A DNA stretch of 64,000 bases from Eudorina sp. 2006-703-Eu-15 (Eukaryota; Chlorophyta; Chlorophyceae; Chlamydomonadales; Volvocaceae), in NCBI GenBank assembly GCA_003117195.1, contig BDSI01000002.1:2009328-2073327 (forward strand), written 5' to 3'. This document shows, piece after piece, positions 22,301 through 34,692 of the stretch. The stretch's first letter is position 1. The number at the start of each line of letters is the position of its first letter. The notes beneath the pieces were generated by a model. The model had not been told where the DNA came from and ran no database searches. It was given only the letters and a program-made list of their open reading frames with translations. The translations under genes were made by a program, and so were the position numbers.

Positions 22301-25300
22301 AGCCTGGTGATGCAGTCCTCGGTGCTGGGCCCCGCGCCCATCACCTGCCTGGCCGTGGAGCCCGCCCACCCGCCCAGGCTGGCGCTGGGGGCCGCGGACG
22401 GCTCCCTGCGCCTCTTCGACCTCTCCAGCCTGCCGGCGGCCAGGTGAGTGGCCTCCCGGCCTGTGTGTGTGCTTAGATAAGAGACCTGCCCGACCCCAAC
22501 CAAGTACGACCCCAACCAAGTACGACCCCAACCAAGTACCAATGTACCTGCGTGTGTGTTGGGGTGGTGGTGGTGGTGAGGGACAGGGTATACAGACGCG
22601 GTGGATTGGGTGGATTGGGTGCAGTGGTGAGGGGAGGGCGGTCGCTGACAGCGCACGCCGACACACCGGTCGACTGGTTGGGAGGGCTTGGGAAGGGAGG
22701 CGTTCCACCTGAGGGCAGCTGTGACAGGGACAGGTTGCGCGGACATGCTTGCCAACCATACAATTTGGTGATGCCTCTCTGGCTCCCTCCCTGGCCCTGG
22801 TCCCCGGCCCCTCCCTGGCCCCGGCCCCCGGCCCGCGGGGCAACGGTGGTCAGGTTGCTGCAGGTGATTGATGTGGGTCGCAAGCTGGGTCGGGCGCTGG
22901 CGGCGGCGGCGGCCGCGGCGGCGGAGGCGGCGGCCGCCGCATCTGCGGGCCCCAAGGTGATCAGCAGCCGACCGGCCTGGAAGGCGGCCATGGGGCTGCA
23001 ACGCCAGGTGAGGGCTGTAGCAGGGGTAGGGCCGTAGCAGAGGTAGGGCCGTAGCAGGGTGAGGGGTGTTGTAGCAGGGTGAGGGATGTTGTAGCAGGGT
23101 GAGGGATGTTGTAGCAGGGTGAGGGGTGTTGTAGCAGGGTGAGGGATGTTGTAGCAGGGTGAGGGATGTTGTAGCAGGGTGAGGGATGTTGTAGCAGGGT
23201 GAGGGATGTTGTAGCAGAGTGGTTGACGTGAGGGCGGAATGGAGTGGGTAGGTGGGCGGGTGGCCAGCAAGTGGGACCCCGGCGCCCCGGTTATGCGTAC
23301 GGCAACTCGTACAACCGCCCGTCGTGCCCGCAGCCTTCCTCCTCGGGCAGTGACACCGGTGGCGGCGGCGGCGACGAGGACGACGAAGACGGCGACGCCG
23401 ACGGGGCGGAAGGCGGCGACAACCCGTACATACTTCAGGTGTCGTACGCGGGGCCAGGGCCGCCGGCGACGCCGCCGCCGCTGCAGCTGCCGGACATTTT
23501 GGCGCCCGACTGCGGCGCTCCGCCGCCGCTGCTGCTGCCCTCATGTCCTGCCCTCGTTGTCGCGATGTCGAGTGCCGTACTGCTCGTTGACACTCGTTCG
23601 TACGATGTCGTGGAGGCGTTTCTATTGGGGCGGCCGGATCCCGGGCCGCCGGGCGGGTCGGGCGTCGCCCCGGTGTCCGTGGGGGGCATGGGCCGCCCGG
23701 GCCGCCTGGGCGCGGCGCCGGCGGGGGCGCTGGCGGCGCCGCCGCCGCCACCGCCGACACTGCGCCCTCGACTGGCGTTGCGCGGAATGCCGCGGGTCGA
23801 ACAGTCCGGCTGCGTCGCATTCGCTGTCGTACCTGCATTGGCGGGCGCGGATGATCGGCGGCCAGGGAGCGCTAGCGGCGGTGGCGGCGGCATGCTGTGC
23901 TGTACGGCAGCCGCTCGCGAGCCGACGGTCGCCGTACTTAGGTACGATACCTCCGATCCTGGGAGCTCCGCCGCCGCTGCCGGCGGCGGCGGCGGCGCGG
24001 GACCCGATGCCGCGCCGTCGCCTCTGCGATTGCAGCGGGCACCCTCTGTCAAGGCGTCGCGCACCTCCGCCAGCGGTGACGTCACCGCCGACCCCGACGA
24101 CGACCGAGCGTACGAACGCTCGTACAACGGTCATGCGTCCGCCGCCGGCGGTGACGACGCGGGTGGAGCCGTTGCCATCTCCGTCTTTCAGACGGGTCCG
24201 TTGCCCGCGGATTCGCCGCTCCGGGCGCCAAGCCCTGCCGGCCCCGGCGGCGGCGGCGGCAGTGGCGTCAGCAGCCCCTCTGGCTCTAGCCGCCGGTCGA
24301 GTTCTGCGGGGCCTAGCCGACCCGGCGGCTCAGCGGGGCCATCCTCCGCCGCCTCCGGAAAGTCGGGCAGCGCCGGCGGCGGCGGCCGCTTCACGAACCC
24401 CAGCCCGGGCCGGCGGCCGCCGCCACCGCCGTCGGGAAGCGCGTTGTCGAAGCCAGGGGCCAGCAAGGGCGCCGCCGGGATCAAGAACCAGCCCGTCACG
24501 TTCCACAGCAAGATCAAGTCCAGCGGGTGGGTGCTGCCGTGTCTGGGTTAAGAAGAAAGCTGCCCACACACTGCGGTGTGTGGGTGAGTGTTAAGTTGCC
24601 GATGACGCCAAAGGGTAAGGGGGCGGCCGCCTGGGGTGCAGGCGTGCGGACTCGTGGTGTGCAGGGAAGTTAGGTTACCACCCCTCTGCATCCCGCCGCT
24701 CTGTCACTGGCTTCTTCCAGATCCCCTTTGAGGTAAGGGTCCAACCGCCAACCGCTACCCGCCAACCGCTACCCGGCTGAGCCGCTCCGCCCTCGGCGTG
24801 TGCGGCGTCCTCCCCGCGCACCCCCGCCCCCGCCCGCCAACCCCCGCCAGGTACGGCTTCGTGCAGGGCCCCCACCAGCTGGGCCGCGCGCCGCCGCCGC
24901 CGGTCAAGGTGGGCCGCGCCGCCGCCGTCAGCTCTGTGGGCAAGCACATGGTGGAGGCGCGGCAGTACCCGGCGGAGTGCGGCCCCCTCACCACCCACCA
25001 GCCCCGCAACGCGCTGCCGGGCGGCCAGGCGGTTCACCCGGGGGGCGCCATCGTGAGGGTGGCCTTCTCAAGTGTGTGTGCGATGTGGGCAGCGTGGTGG
25101 GGCCCAAGGGGCGGGGGTAGCTGGGGGCCCGGATAGGCGGGGAAGGTGTCCCTCCCGAGGGGCGGGGGTTACCTAGGAATGGTCTCGGAGTTACCTGCTG
25201 GGGGGATGGGCCGGGGCGGGGCGGGGCGGGGCGGGGCGGGACGGGTCCTTATCGCCCCGCCCCTCCGCTGCCTCCCCTCCGCCCTGACCTGTGACCTCCC

Positions 25301-28300
25301 CCGCGTGTAGCACCCTCCCGACCCGCCCCTCGCTAACCCGCGCTCCCTTTGCCCCCGCTGCCGCGCCTCCGGCCTCAGGCGACGCCTCCCGGCTGCTGAC
25401 CGCCTCCGCCAACCGCACCGCCCGGGTGCTCAAGCTGCCGGTGTCCCGCTGGTCGGGCGAGGGCACCGATCTGGTGGGGCACGGGGGGCCGCTGCACGGG
25501 GCGGACTGGAGCCGGGAGGGCACCCTGGTGCTCACCGCGTCGGCGGACAGGTGGGGCTGGCCGCGGGGAAGAGGGGGGGGGAAAAGGGGGAGAAGAAGAA
25601 GGCGGGGCACTGCCCATGGGTGTGGATGTGTGTTTGGGTTTGGATGTGGGGTAAGGGGATGGGTATGGGTTACCGTTATGGGAGAACTGAAGCGCGGGAC
25701 AGGAAGCATACACACACCCTGGGCGGGTTGCATTTCTAAACACACACACCCTGGAAGAGGAAGATAGGCTGGTGGCGCGGCGTAAGGAATTGGTGTCGAG
25801 TCGCGCAAGATGTATGAAGGGTGTGTACGGGGAGGGTACGGACGGCTGGTGCTATGTCGTACAAAGGGTCGGGGTTGGGATAATCGGAAAAGGGTGTGTC
25901 TAGACAAGAGACCCGCCCGACCCAAACCAAGGACCAAAATACTTACCATAATAACCTGCAAACGGACAAGCAACAAAACAACAACGGAACAGGGAAGCCG
26001 CACCACCACCGGCCCAGCATGCAAACAAAGGGAACACCCGGCAGGAAGCAGGCACCCCAGCAACGCCCGAAACAAATTGTACTAATTATACCGACCTAAT
26101 TAAAAAGTATTGATGTAGAAAAGGAGAATACCCCTACCGATAATGTTTCCGTTGCGTCCGTCCGTTTTCCAGGGTTCCCTGCTGCTGTGCCCGTGCTTGC
26201 ATCGCGCACTGGTGGTGGCGCGGTCGTATTGATGTGGCTGTCCTGTTAGTTCGCCCTATGCTGCATATGGTAAGTACATCGCAGGTCCTTTGGTAAGTAT
26301 CTGGGCCTGGGCGGTTCTGGGCGGGCTTGTCATTAAACACACACCCTTACCTCCACACCCTTACCTCTGTGGTCCTCCCTCTCCCCAGGACTGCCCGCCT
26401 GTGGAACGCCGCCTGCGCGCAGCCCCTCCTGGAGTTCAGCCACCTCAACACGCAGCCGCCCGTGCGGCCCACAGGGCCCGCCGGCGCGCCAGCGGCGCCG
26501 CTGCCGCCGCCGGCGCCGCCGTTGCCCGCCGCCTCCCCCGCCGGCGGCGGCCGCTCCCCCGCCAACCCGCCCCTCCCCCACGAGGTCCGCGCGGCGAGGT
26601 TCGTGTACATGGACCAGTTCATCACGCTGGCCTGCGGAAATAAAGTGCTGCTGTACAGGTACGGCAGAACGATACTTGGCGACCGTACGGCAAGGTGCTG
26701 TGGAGCAGCGGTCGGCATTCTTTACATCGCCGGATCGGGACCCCGCCCGGCGGGGACCCGTGGGATCAATTACCAATCGCCCGGGATATGCACACGAGGG
26801 GTTTATTAGGAACAGCCCAGACACGAGGGTTGTGGTGTGGGCTCCAGGAGGGGTGCAGGAAGGAGCTGATGCAGCAGTGGCCGCGTGCCCTGGTGGACAA
26901 CGGTGTGAGTATGAGAGAAGGGGCGGTGGGGGCTGTGACCCGCGATGTGATCGACTAGGGGGCTGGGCGGTCTGGAGGCGGCATCGGCCGGGCGGGCTGA
27001 GCTGGCGGGGCCGCGCGGCTGAAGCCGGCAGCCACCGCCCCCCGTGCTGCCGTACCCGCGCTGCCCGCGCTGCCCGCCCTGCCCGCCATGCCAAGGTACA
27101 AGTTGGCTGAGGACCCGGACAGCGACATCGAGCGCCTCCGCGCCCGCCACACGTACCGCCTCGTGGCGTCGTACACCTCCCAGGCACAGGTACGGCAGTA
27201 CGGCGCCGCCGCCCTTTTGCTGTGCCGCTTTTGTGTGTGATGCGTTGGTGCCGGCCGGACGGTCATGCGTCGTGGTGTCATTTCGGACCGGTCGGTGTGT
27301 GTTTTGTGCCACATCCGGGGGACCTCCCCCTTCCCCTCCTTGTCTCCCCCCGTCCCGGGCGTTGGGTGTGTAGGGTTCTAGGGCCACAGTTTCCTACAAC
27401 TCCGTTCTCTTCAATGCCCGGATGCCGTCACGCCATCCACCCCCTCCCTGCTGTGCTACGTGGACCCCCCTCCAACAGCCGTCTTACACTCTTCCCGGTT
27501 CCCGCGTTCACCCATCACCGCAACGCCGGTCCTGCCCCGCACGGGGGGGCGCCCTCCTTCCTCAGGCCCTCCACGACTTCTCCGCGGTCAACTCCTTCCT
27601 GTCGCCCCTGGCCATCACCTCCGCCTCCAACCGCTCCCTGGAGCTGGTGGACCTGGCCGTCATGAGGCCGCTGGCGGCAGTGCAGGACGCGCATCAGCGC
27701 CCGGTGGGCTGCGTGGCGCAGGTGGGGCGGGGTGGGGTGGGGTGGGCTGTGTGGCCCAGGGTGGGGTGGGGTGGGCTGTGTGGCCCAGGGTGGGGTGGGA
27801 GGGGTGGGGTTACAAAGTGAAACCAGTGGGGTGGTGTGGGCGGTGGGGCTCGGGGTGGGGTGGGGTGGGGTGGGGTGCGGCTCCTCCAGGGACAGTGCGG
27901 TGGCGCCAAGGGGGTGCCCGGCTGGGCTGGGGAGGCGATCCACCCCGGAGCGGCAGCGGGGCGCCACATGGGGGGCACTTGGGAGGGGCCTCCGGGGTCT
28001 GTGGCGCGGTGAGGGGGGACAGCGGCGGGTGGCGTGGGGGGTCCACTCCACCTGCCGCACCGGGGCCAGGTGTGCGCCCAGGGGTTTCCACATGCGCTCC
28101 GGGGTACACGGCAGTCGCTATTTGGGGGATTGGTGACGTTGGTTTGGGTCCCGCGGGTCATCCAATGGGACAGCCGCAGCCGGGTTGCGCAAACGCGCCC
28201 GTGGGCGTGTGGGCGTGTGGGCGCGCTTGCGCTGGAACGGCGGCAAAGTGGCCTTTGGGCGCAACCCACCGTAAATCAACAGAACCCATACATGCACTTC

Positions 28301-29149
28301 GGAAACCCCATCCCCCCCGCCTTCACACATCCAGGGTTCGCGCTGGTTTGGGTGGATGCCTCGGTACGAGAACACACACACGCACGCACACGCACACGCA
28401 CGTACGCCCAGTCCCCCACGTGGCGTCTCAGTGCCAGTCCCCCGATGGGACCTCATTCCGCCTCCCCCGCTGCGGCAGGTCGGCACCGCCTCCCTCTTCG
28501 TGAACCACCCCCGCGAGGCGTACGAGCTGTTCGCCACGTCAGCGCCGGACAGCACCGTCAAGCTGTGGGACGTCCGATCACCGCAGAGATGCGTCCGGGC
28601 GTTTACGGGTGCGCGGGTGGACCCGGGGTTTGGGTGGGGGGGTGGGGGGGGCGCGCTGCCGCGGTACGGCATGACGTTTGCATGAGCGCATGACACGACC
28701 ACGCCGTCTCCATTCCTCCTCTCCCCACCCTCTCTCTCATTTGTCTCTCACTGGTTGCTGATCTTGCTGGAATGTGTTTTTTGTTGTGCGGGCACTTGTA
28801 GCACGATGGGCGCTGGCCCCCCTGTGACCCGGTTCCCCCCGGGTGCCGCCCCCCTGGTGCCGCCCCCCTCCGTTGCCATTGCCGCCCTCCATCCTCAGGC
28901 CACAAGAACTCGCAGCTGCCCTCCCTGGCCGTCTCCTTCTCGCCCTGCCTCCGGTACCTGGGGGTCGGCTCCGAGGACAAGCAGGCCTACCTGTACGACA
29001 TGCGTCAGGGGGTGGTGGCGCACAAGGTCGGGCGGGGGGTGGTGACGGAGGCGGTGACGGGCGTGGCGTGGAACCCGCTGCACCCGCAGATGGCGCTGTC
29101 CTGCCTGGACGGCAAGGTCCACTTCTTCAGCGACGGAGGGGCCTCCTGA
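19376..29149 (+). CDS. WDR27: WDR27-like WD40-repeat protein
   Basis: Large WD40 protein, 1149 residues in 15 exons: 19376-19451, 19955-20119, 20925-21106, 21322-21443, 21946-22060, 22295-22443, 22854-23007, 23334-24526, 24851-25071, 25379-25550, 26389-26658, 27096-27189, 27566-27721, 28479-28608, 28899-29149. Every junction preserves frame. WD-type blades include LLITAGADRTFKIWDLE, LALGAADGSLRLFDL, LLTASANRTARVL, LVLTASADRTARLWN, LFATSAPDSTVKLWDVR, and the terminal FSPCLRYLGVGSEDKQAYLY plus LSCLDGKVHFF. Features shared with animal WDR27: a KSSGY motif after a long linker, the VYMDQFITLACGN strand, an AVNSFLSP...NRSLELVDL blade, and the final two blades. Exon 8 (about 398 residues) is an algal low-complexity linker with an acidic DEDDEDGDADGAE patch and Gly/Ser/Pro runs. 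Intron 5 uses a GC donor (GAG|GCGAGT). The start ATG was chosen because it alone gives phase 1 into exon 2. Molecular role of WDR27 is poorly known. Confidence 0.9.
20162..20280. repeat. GAGGAT and GGA purine-rich microsatellites
   Basis: Two purine tracts in WDR27 intron 2: GAGGAT hexamers at about 20172-20205 and GGA triplets at about 20246-20279. They create spurious Glu/Asp-rich and Leu-rich ORFs on opposite strands. Confidence 0.85.
22460..22555 (+). repeat. Dispersed CA/TG-bordered intronic repeat (WDR27 intron 6)
   Basis: Reads GTGTGTGTGCTTAGATAAG, then ACCTGCCCGACCCCAACC with a 14-bp unit (GACCCCAACCAAGT) tandemly repeated, and ends in CTGCGTGTGTGTT. It is related to 25889-25966 and 59693-59835 (GTGTKTMTAGA, RMAMCCGCCCGAMCC, CCAAG core). 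Confidence 0.65.
23051..23220. repeat. 20-bp minisatellite, 8.5 copies
   Basis: The unit GTAGCAGGGTGAGGGATGTT starts at 23051 and recurs every 20 bp with rare A/G changes. It lies in the WDR27 intron directly after exon 7. Spacing is uniform with no unique spacers. Confidence 0.95.
25728..25966 (+). repeat. Dispersed CA/TG-bordered intronic repeat (WDR27 intron 10)
   Basis: Opens with TTTCTAAACACACACACC and later reads GTGTGTCTAGACAAG, ACCCGCCCGACCCAAACCAA, AATACTTACCATAATAACCTGC. The second part matches 59693-59775 and the reverse complement of 37777-37860 closely. Confidence 0.7.
27722..27801. repeat. G-rich tandem repeat in a WDR27 intron
   Basis: GGGGTGGGGTGGGCTGTGTG followed by GCCCAGG is tandemly repeated immediately after the exon 13 donor. 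A GTGGGG microsatellite continues more loosely to about 27880. Confidence 0.85.
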
Positions 29150-32100
29150 GGGACATCCTCGCGCCTTGGGGGCGCTCCTGTCTCCGACACAGGGCTTTCC
29201 GTACGGCAACGGCATCGAGGAACTCCCCTCTGGGGGAATGATGGCCATTGGGCGTGGCCCCGTGGGGCTTACGGAAGGAGAAGGCTCTGGAGACCCTTTG
29301 GGGGAGGGGGAGGTGACCGAGTGGTGACCGACTGGGCCCCACAGCGGGACAGCGCCCCGGGGCCGCAGGTGCTCAGGTCGGGGGAATGAGCTGGGTCCCG
29401 AGTGAGCTGGAGGGTGGCAGGGCAGGGGGCCGCAGGGTGCAGGGTACCGAGCAGGGAGGTGAACTGGTGCAGGGGATGCGGTCCCGAGGTAGTGTGACAG
29501 CGCGCAACCGGGACGGTCTCGATTCGACCAGCTCTTGGTCAGGGCAGTTGTACAGTCGTACGACCGGGCCGTATTGAACAGCGGCCGCGGATAAGGAGTT
29601 CACGAAGGGCGCGTGATGTCCAACGCATTTCTGTTGGGGAGCGGGACCTTGTGGGAACCGGAGGCGCCCACCACTGCGAACGTGTTCGGTAGTCTCGTCA
29701 CGTACGGACGGCGGCTCCGTACAGCGGCCTCCTTCTGCATCACATGACTCCTCGCTGTGCTGCCACCGGAAGCACAGCCCTTGGGTGCGGTGCAGGATAC
29801 CGTGAAGAATAGCCGAATGGATGGATGGATGCAGCCCAGCTGGTGTGACGCGGACATCCCATTTGGAAGCCACGGATTGAACCAAGAACCTTCGGACCTC
29901 TTCTTGTTGGACGCGTCTGAAACCTTGCCCGCACATGCATGGCTTACAGGCCTGCGGTTGCGATGATTTGAGCGCGGCCCAGAAACGCCGCATCGGGACG
30001 CAGCACCTCCCCCGTACCACGTGAAATCGACGTACACGCGTATACGCGCATGTGCTGCGCGAGCGCTCTTCATGCGGCCTCCCCCTTCACAGCTTCACAG
30101 CCGTCCCGCCGTCGAAGCGTCGCTATCTGCACGATTCCCGCACACGCACGCCCTGGTCCCACCTCTCTGGGGTGCGGGACAGCGCGGATGCGCGGCCCTT
30201 CCTCACCTCACCTCTGACCAGGTGCTTCCGCAGCGGCCCCAGACTGCCATTCGCCATGCGGACCGACACGACGGGCAAGCAGTTGTCTGGCGGGCCGACA
30301 CCGCCAAAAACGACCTCCCCAAATTCGCAGCACCGCGTGGCAGATACCGCACCCGGCGCATTTCCGGTCGCGTGTGCCTTGAGAAAGAGAGAGTCCGGGA
30401 TCCGAAGGATGACATAATTGGTAAACACAAGCTAATCATTAATCACCAAGTCGCCATTCGCAATCGCCGCCACCGCGCAGGTGACCGCCCAAAACCCTAA
30501 AACCCTATATATACCACACGACGACGACACCCTTGTTTGCGAAAGCGATAGAACCCACATTGGCGCTGGGGCGGGGTCGAGCGCACGCAGCGGGGCGCAC
30601 TGCGCCGCCACCGACATTCAGATTTCGATCCCCCTCCCCCCCCACCAACCCCCCACCCGACACGCGTCACCAGCGCCAGCGCCAACACCAGCCGGCAAGT
30701 TCCTTTGATTGTGTGCATTGTGCATGCCAAGGACGCTTGGCGCGTTACTTCTGGAAAGCCCATGTGTATAAGATAACTGAGCCGCGAGAAGCGGCCCAGC
30801 CCATGACCCCATGTATGTGTGTGTGCATGTGTCACGATGAGCGTCCGGGTGGGGGCGCATGCAGCCCGGGCCGCCGATCGCTTCCGCTCGCCTGTCGGAC
30901 GGGTGGGTGGGTGCGCGCTGCGAGAGCGCGCGCCGACAGACGCGGCGAGAGGCGACACGGACGACACGGACGGGCCCCCCACTCCTAATTCTGTCGCCGA
31001 CGATGGCGGCCGTGTCCTGCAGTTCCGGTACTGCTACTACCGTACTCGAATATTCCATTGCGCATCTCGGAACCGGAACCATCAGTCCTCCGTCGGCCGG
31101 CCCGCCTGGCGACCTGCCGGTCTGCCCGGCCTGCCAGATGGGGTCTGTTTATATCTTGTATGTGCAGAGAAGCGCGCGCCAGACGGCTTTTCCCACCCTG
31201 CACAACCCGCAGGAGCAACACCTCGGCGAACCGGGAGATCCGCGACAGAGCCAGCACCCGGAACACAACCGCACCACAGCATCGGGCGGCTCCATCCTGC
31301 CGCCAGGGAGGTGCCGCCGCCGCCTCAACACCACGCCGCCGCGGAGCCTGCTCTGCGTCCCTCTCCTCGCGCAGGCCACACCCCGTCCGCATCCGCTGGC
31401 AGGCGCGGCATCCAACTGGCCGCACCGCTCGCAAGCCGGCGCGCCGTGCTCGGCTCCCATGGCCCCCGCAAAGACCCCGTCGCCCCTCGGGAGCTCCAGC
31501 AACCCCTGCGATGCCGTACGGCCGTACAAACCCCGCAGGTGTCGCCGCCGCGGAGGCCATCCCTGCGGAACACCCCACGCCGGCCCCGACCGCCGCCGAT
31601 CTCCAACAACACCACACACGCGCTCTGCAGCGGCACGCGGCGGCTGCGCATACCCGCACGTCGTACACACCAACGGTCGTGCGGTCAAGTACGGAGCGCA
31701 CCTATATATGTACGGTATGTGCGTGTGTGCGTGCGTGTGTGTGTGTTTGTGAAACATTCAACTTATCGCACGACCCCAGCGCTCCTCCGCTCTCCGCCAC
31801 CCGGACCGCTCGATCCGTGTGGCCCCCGGCGGTCCGCCAGGGAGGGAGCGGGTGCGCGACCCAAGTGCACGGAGTAACGAGCGCCGACGCTTCGCGCCGC
31901 TGAACGACTTCCGTACAAACGGCCCATGCCGTACACAGGTACGGGCGGATCCGTCACGGATCCGTCTGTCGTGGTCGAAGGATTGTTGTTTCACACTTGC
32001 CGTGTGCAGTTCAATCACTTCTTAGATACTAAAAAATGGTGCAGGAAACAGTTATCGTATGGTCATCTCTGCCGCAGGGGACGTCCCGAGAGGGTCAAAC

Positions 32101-34692
32101 CAATCCACCTTGCAACCAGACAGACTCACAATCAGACAGACAGACAGACCGCCGGCCCGGCACGTTTAAGAAACACGCCCGCTCGCACTGTTTAGCGCAT
32201 CCGGGCCTCGAGATGACCTCCAGGACATTGCAAAGCAGCGGGAACCTGGCAGCCCTTCACGCATGCAGCCATACCTCTCCACGAGGGGGGCGACACACGG
32301 AGGGGGTTGCTCGCTTGCTTCGAAACACCCACCAGGTGCGCTGAACGGAAAGGCACAGGCGCGTCAGGCATGTGAGGGCCCGTGGGGCTGGAGCCCTGCC
32401 CTCCGCATACCCCAGCCCCCCACGCCGCGTCCATTCCAGATTTCCAGTCGAACCGTTGCCCTTCCGAGGATCCGGATTCCGCGAGTCTGGATCCAGGAGA
32501 GGGTCCCGGACACACCCCCATCCACACCAAAATAAATATCGCCAAAGAGAACACCACCATCAACTACCAAAGCAAAAACCACACACAACCACAACATCAG
32601 CCAGACCGGCACTGTAACACACGGCAATCGAAGGCAGCCCGCCACCTATGCACCGACCCGATTGCAACCACAAGCACCAACACCAACACCAACACCAATA
32701 CCAACACAACTCGCGCGCACTTAGTTTTTGTTGTGGGCCACGGAGGCAGCGGGCTGTCGCACAGCGCCCGCCCAGGGGGGTGGGGTGAGGGCAGCCAACG
32801 AAATGGCCGCCAACGAGCGCACATCATGGGCGCATACCTACGGCACGGCAAAGCACAGCGCCTCCGAAACCAGCCGTGCGCCCTACGTTGGGAGGCTCCA
32901 GCGGGCATTCCCGCCGGGCGTGGCTCCATGTCACCAACCCCAACAAAGCCCCTGGGTGATGGCATCATTCTGAGCAGCGCCACGTAACCCGTGACGATGA
33001 CAACAAGGCGAATGACATGCTGCAATGTAGCAGCGTGTCCCACAACGGGGAAGGGGGAGGTCTCCACAAAGCCTCAGCGAGGAGACTGGCAGTGCACCCC
33101 TCAGCGGAGCCGTCAAACTTTCCGACTATAAAAGAATGTCAGCAGCAGCAGCAGCAGCAGCAGCACCAAAGCATCCCCAGCCGCAACAACGCAACATACG
33201 CAGCGTCAGGCGTGCTTAGCAGCAGCAGCAGCAGCAGCAGCTGTAGCACCCGCAGAAGTGTAAGGACAAAGCAGAGGGCAGGGGCATATCACCAATCCAA
33301 ATCCAAATCCAACACAGGGCGCAGCCCATCGGCCTCACCCCCCCGAGCCTCGGTCCCCCGACCCAGCTCCCCTAAACCCTCCCCCCCCCACACACACGAG
33401 CACGGGCGCAGCTATGCCCCGTTTGCATGCCGCGCACTCCTGCCGAGCCTGTCACAGACCTGCACACCAGCGCACATGCACACAAACACGTGCAAAACGA
33501 AGATCACAAGAGCATATGGCATTCCCTCCGCGCTCTTTCAAAAAGCTGCGGACGCGGCGCTGCGTCGCCTCACAGCGGGTTTGGTTAGATATGAGACCCG
33601 CCACAGCGGGTGCGGGTGGGTTCTCTGGGTTCTCGGCCCAATCAGCGACATGACCCCGGGCTCCCGGGCGTCCGCACCAACAATCCGCGTTGGCTCTTCG
33701 TTGGGGCTGCACCCTCAGATCTGTCACCCTCGGAACCACAAACCTCTCTCTTCCCTCTCTCCTCTCTTTCCACGCGACCTGGCAATCAGCTTTGCTCTCC
33801 CATGGGTCCATGGGTTGCGAAACCCTAGTCGGGATCCCGCCCCGGCCGGGGGCACGACAGGACAACATACAGCGCGAAAGGAAGAGCGCGGTGTCTGCTG
33901 TTTTTATTTCATCTCTACACCTCGTCATTCCTGATACTTCGTCCGTCGATCGCACAGCTCGTCCATCAGTAAAGAATCTTACTAGATCCGCGGGTCTGTC
34001 GGTCGGTCGGTCGGTGGGTGGGCGGGTGTCTCTTTCACTTGGAAGTTTCTACCTCTCCAGGATCCAGGATCCATGGGCGGAGAAGCTCGTACCATCAAAC
34101 CGCTGAAGCGCTGCACAATCCAGACCTGGATCCGCAGTACGACGCCCCGTGCAGCGCCGGTCTGAGGGCTGTGTGGCGGCGGCGGCGGCGGCGGCGATCA
34201 TGTTGATGATGATGATCCCCGGCTCAGACCTCACCCGCCCCGCCGGTGGGGCCGCCGCCACCACCTCCACCTCGTACACCCGGCCGCCAGCCGCCGTTCT
34301 TCCACCGCCAGCGCCGAGGGATGCAGGAAGGCGTGGCGATGGCAATGGCGGCGGCGGCGGCGGCGCTACCCGGCACATGAATGGCCGGTTGGCACATCGC
34401 GGCCGACAGCAAGGGCGACGGAGCGGGCGGCGACAGCGCCAACGGCATCTGTGCCGCAGGCAGGCTGCCCAGCATGGGAAGTAGTCGGACGGGAAAAGGC
34501 GAGTGTTCGGGGTAAGGGGATTTGAGGGCGTGGGGTGCCGTTTGGGAAGATGGGGCCGGTCTGGTTTCGGAGTCATGTGGAGTCGGACGGCAGGGAGCGC
34601 GCGGGGAAGCCCGCGGAGAGGCGCGCGGGCTGCTGCTTCTCTCCCAATCTGCGCGCTGCGCCAAGCTATCGCCTGCGGTCAACTTGCCGTAC
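29150..34692. other. No supported gene; WDR27 downstream region and unresolved 3' end of the BTB/NHL gene
   Basis: I found no splice-consistent coding sequence with recognisable motifs in these 5.5 kb. CAG microsatellites lie at 33140-33163 and 33221-33243. TG/CA tracts occur near 30811-30833 and 31716-31751. ORFs up to 352 codons between 30.8 and 31.9 kb overlap in several frames on both strands, typical of GC-rich non-coding DNA. The last exon or exons of the minus-strand BTB/NHL gene probably lie in about 34050-34690, where VYEVEVVAAAPPAGR is one candidate segment. A small gene with short exons could be missed. Confidence 0.5.

Noticed and set aside
23051..23220. Regular repeats resembling a CRISPR array
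   Set aside because: Head-to-tail tandem units without spacers in a eukaryotic intron. The same applies to 50511-50863.
21823..23838. 671-codon minus-strand open frame
   Set aside because: It lies antisense to WDR27 exons 5-8, is filled with Pro/Arg/Ala and passes through the 20-bp minisatellite. It is a shadow of GC-rich coding sequence.
30123..30428. Minus-strand segment with FGEVVFGGVGPPDNC and a GTGAGG donor
   Set aside because: It looks exon-like, but no partner exons, start or family resemblance could be found, so no gene is called.
30819..31903. Overlapping frames of 280-350 codons on the plus strand
   Set aside because: Three frames and the opposite strand are equally open, with no motifs, no splice-linked neighbours and Arg/Pro/Thr-rich composition.
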